Assembly: GCA_023431405.1 (NCBI GenBank)
Contig: JAEYVZ010000088.1
Location: 1 to 5,785 of the forward strand
DNA length: 5,785 bases
Direction of reading: 5' to 3'
DNA from: Actinomycetes bacterium
GTDB lineage: Bacteria > Actinomycetota > Actinomycetes > Actinomycetales > Microbacteriaceae
Shown here piece by piece: positions 5,765 through 5,785 of this stretch (the stretch's first letter is position 1; the number at the start of each line of letters is the position of its first letter). Position numbers and translations under genes: made by a program. Under the pieces are notes generated by a model. That model had not been told where the DNA came from, did no database searches, and saw only the letters and a list, made by a program, of their open reading frames with translations.

Positions 5765-5781
5765 TCCGCATCCGGTGATCC
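5760..5781 (+). repeat. Short direct repeat GGTGATCC at the end of the TRAP gene
   Basis: GGTGATCC occurs at 5760-5767, across the TRAP stop codon, and again at 5774-5781. The second copy contains a GTG at 5775 that stays open to the window end and could start the next gene (expected to be a small TRAP membrane subunit). Only 11 bases are visible and no clear ribosome site precedes it, so I do not call a gene. Confidence 0.25.
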
Positions 5782-5785
5782 ACCC

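Noticed and set aside
5775..5785. Start of a next gene at GTG 5775
   Set aside because: Only 11 bases are visible and there is no convincing ribosome site, so a coding call cannot be supported.
1..5785. Mobile elements, CRISPR, tRNA or rRNA, phage or defence genes
   Set aside because: I saw no transposase motif, no regularly spaced repeats, no tRNA-like arms and no defence-type domains. Base composition is even apart from the divergent control region.

Overview
The window looks like chromosomal DNA from a high-GC actinobacterium, most likely Microbacteriaceae and perhaps Microbacterium. The reasons are very G+C-rich coding sequence with strong third-position G/C, probable leaderless starts, a lipoprotein-anchored TRAP binding protein (expected where there is no periplasm), and many copies of GGATGCC. 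The taxon is inferred from style; there is no marker gene here.

Layout. Positions 1-522 hold the C-terminal part of a type-1 glycerate kinase, cut by the window edge, followed by a strong hairpin at 525-547. Positions 569-1411 encode a 280-residue protein with a conserved-looking N-terminal region and a long Ala/Glu/Arg coiled coil of unknown function. Positions 1441-3171 encode a complete fatty-acyl-CoA ligase of the FadD type, with a -10 box placed for a leaderless GTG start. It converges, with an 18-base gap, on a minus-strand pair: a GntR/FCD regulator (4412-3765) and a GNAT acetyltransferase (3768-3190), joined by a 4-base ATGA overlap. Divergent from the regulator, across a less GC-rich 248-base control region, is a complete TRAP-type solute-binding lipoprotein (4661-5764). 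The window ends 21 bases after it, where membrane subunits would be expected but cannot be seen.

How the genes work together. The regulator and the binding protein form the classic layout of a repressor beside the uptake system it controls. The control region has a perfect 16-base palindrome on the transporter side (4567-4582) and a near-copy of its core over the likely -10 box of the regulator gene (4439-4448). The simplest reading is one FCD regulator repressing both itself and a TRAP uptake operon, with a small carboxylate as ligand. The acetyltransferase rides in the regulator transcript and its substrate is unknown. The glycerate kinase, coiled-coil protein and FadD look like a separate block of ordinary chromosomal genes.

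I see no rRNA, tRNA, CRISPR array, insertion sequence or phage gene. I do not see clear evidence of a new multi-gene system. The observations most worth following are the paired operators, the enrichment of GGATGCC on both strands and in several reading phases, and changes at normally conserved residues in the glycerate kinase and in the FCD domain.
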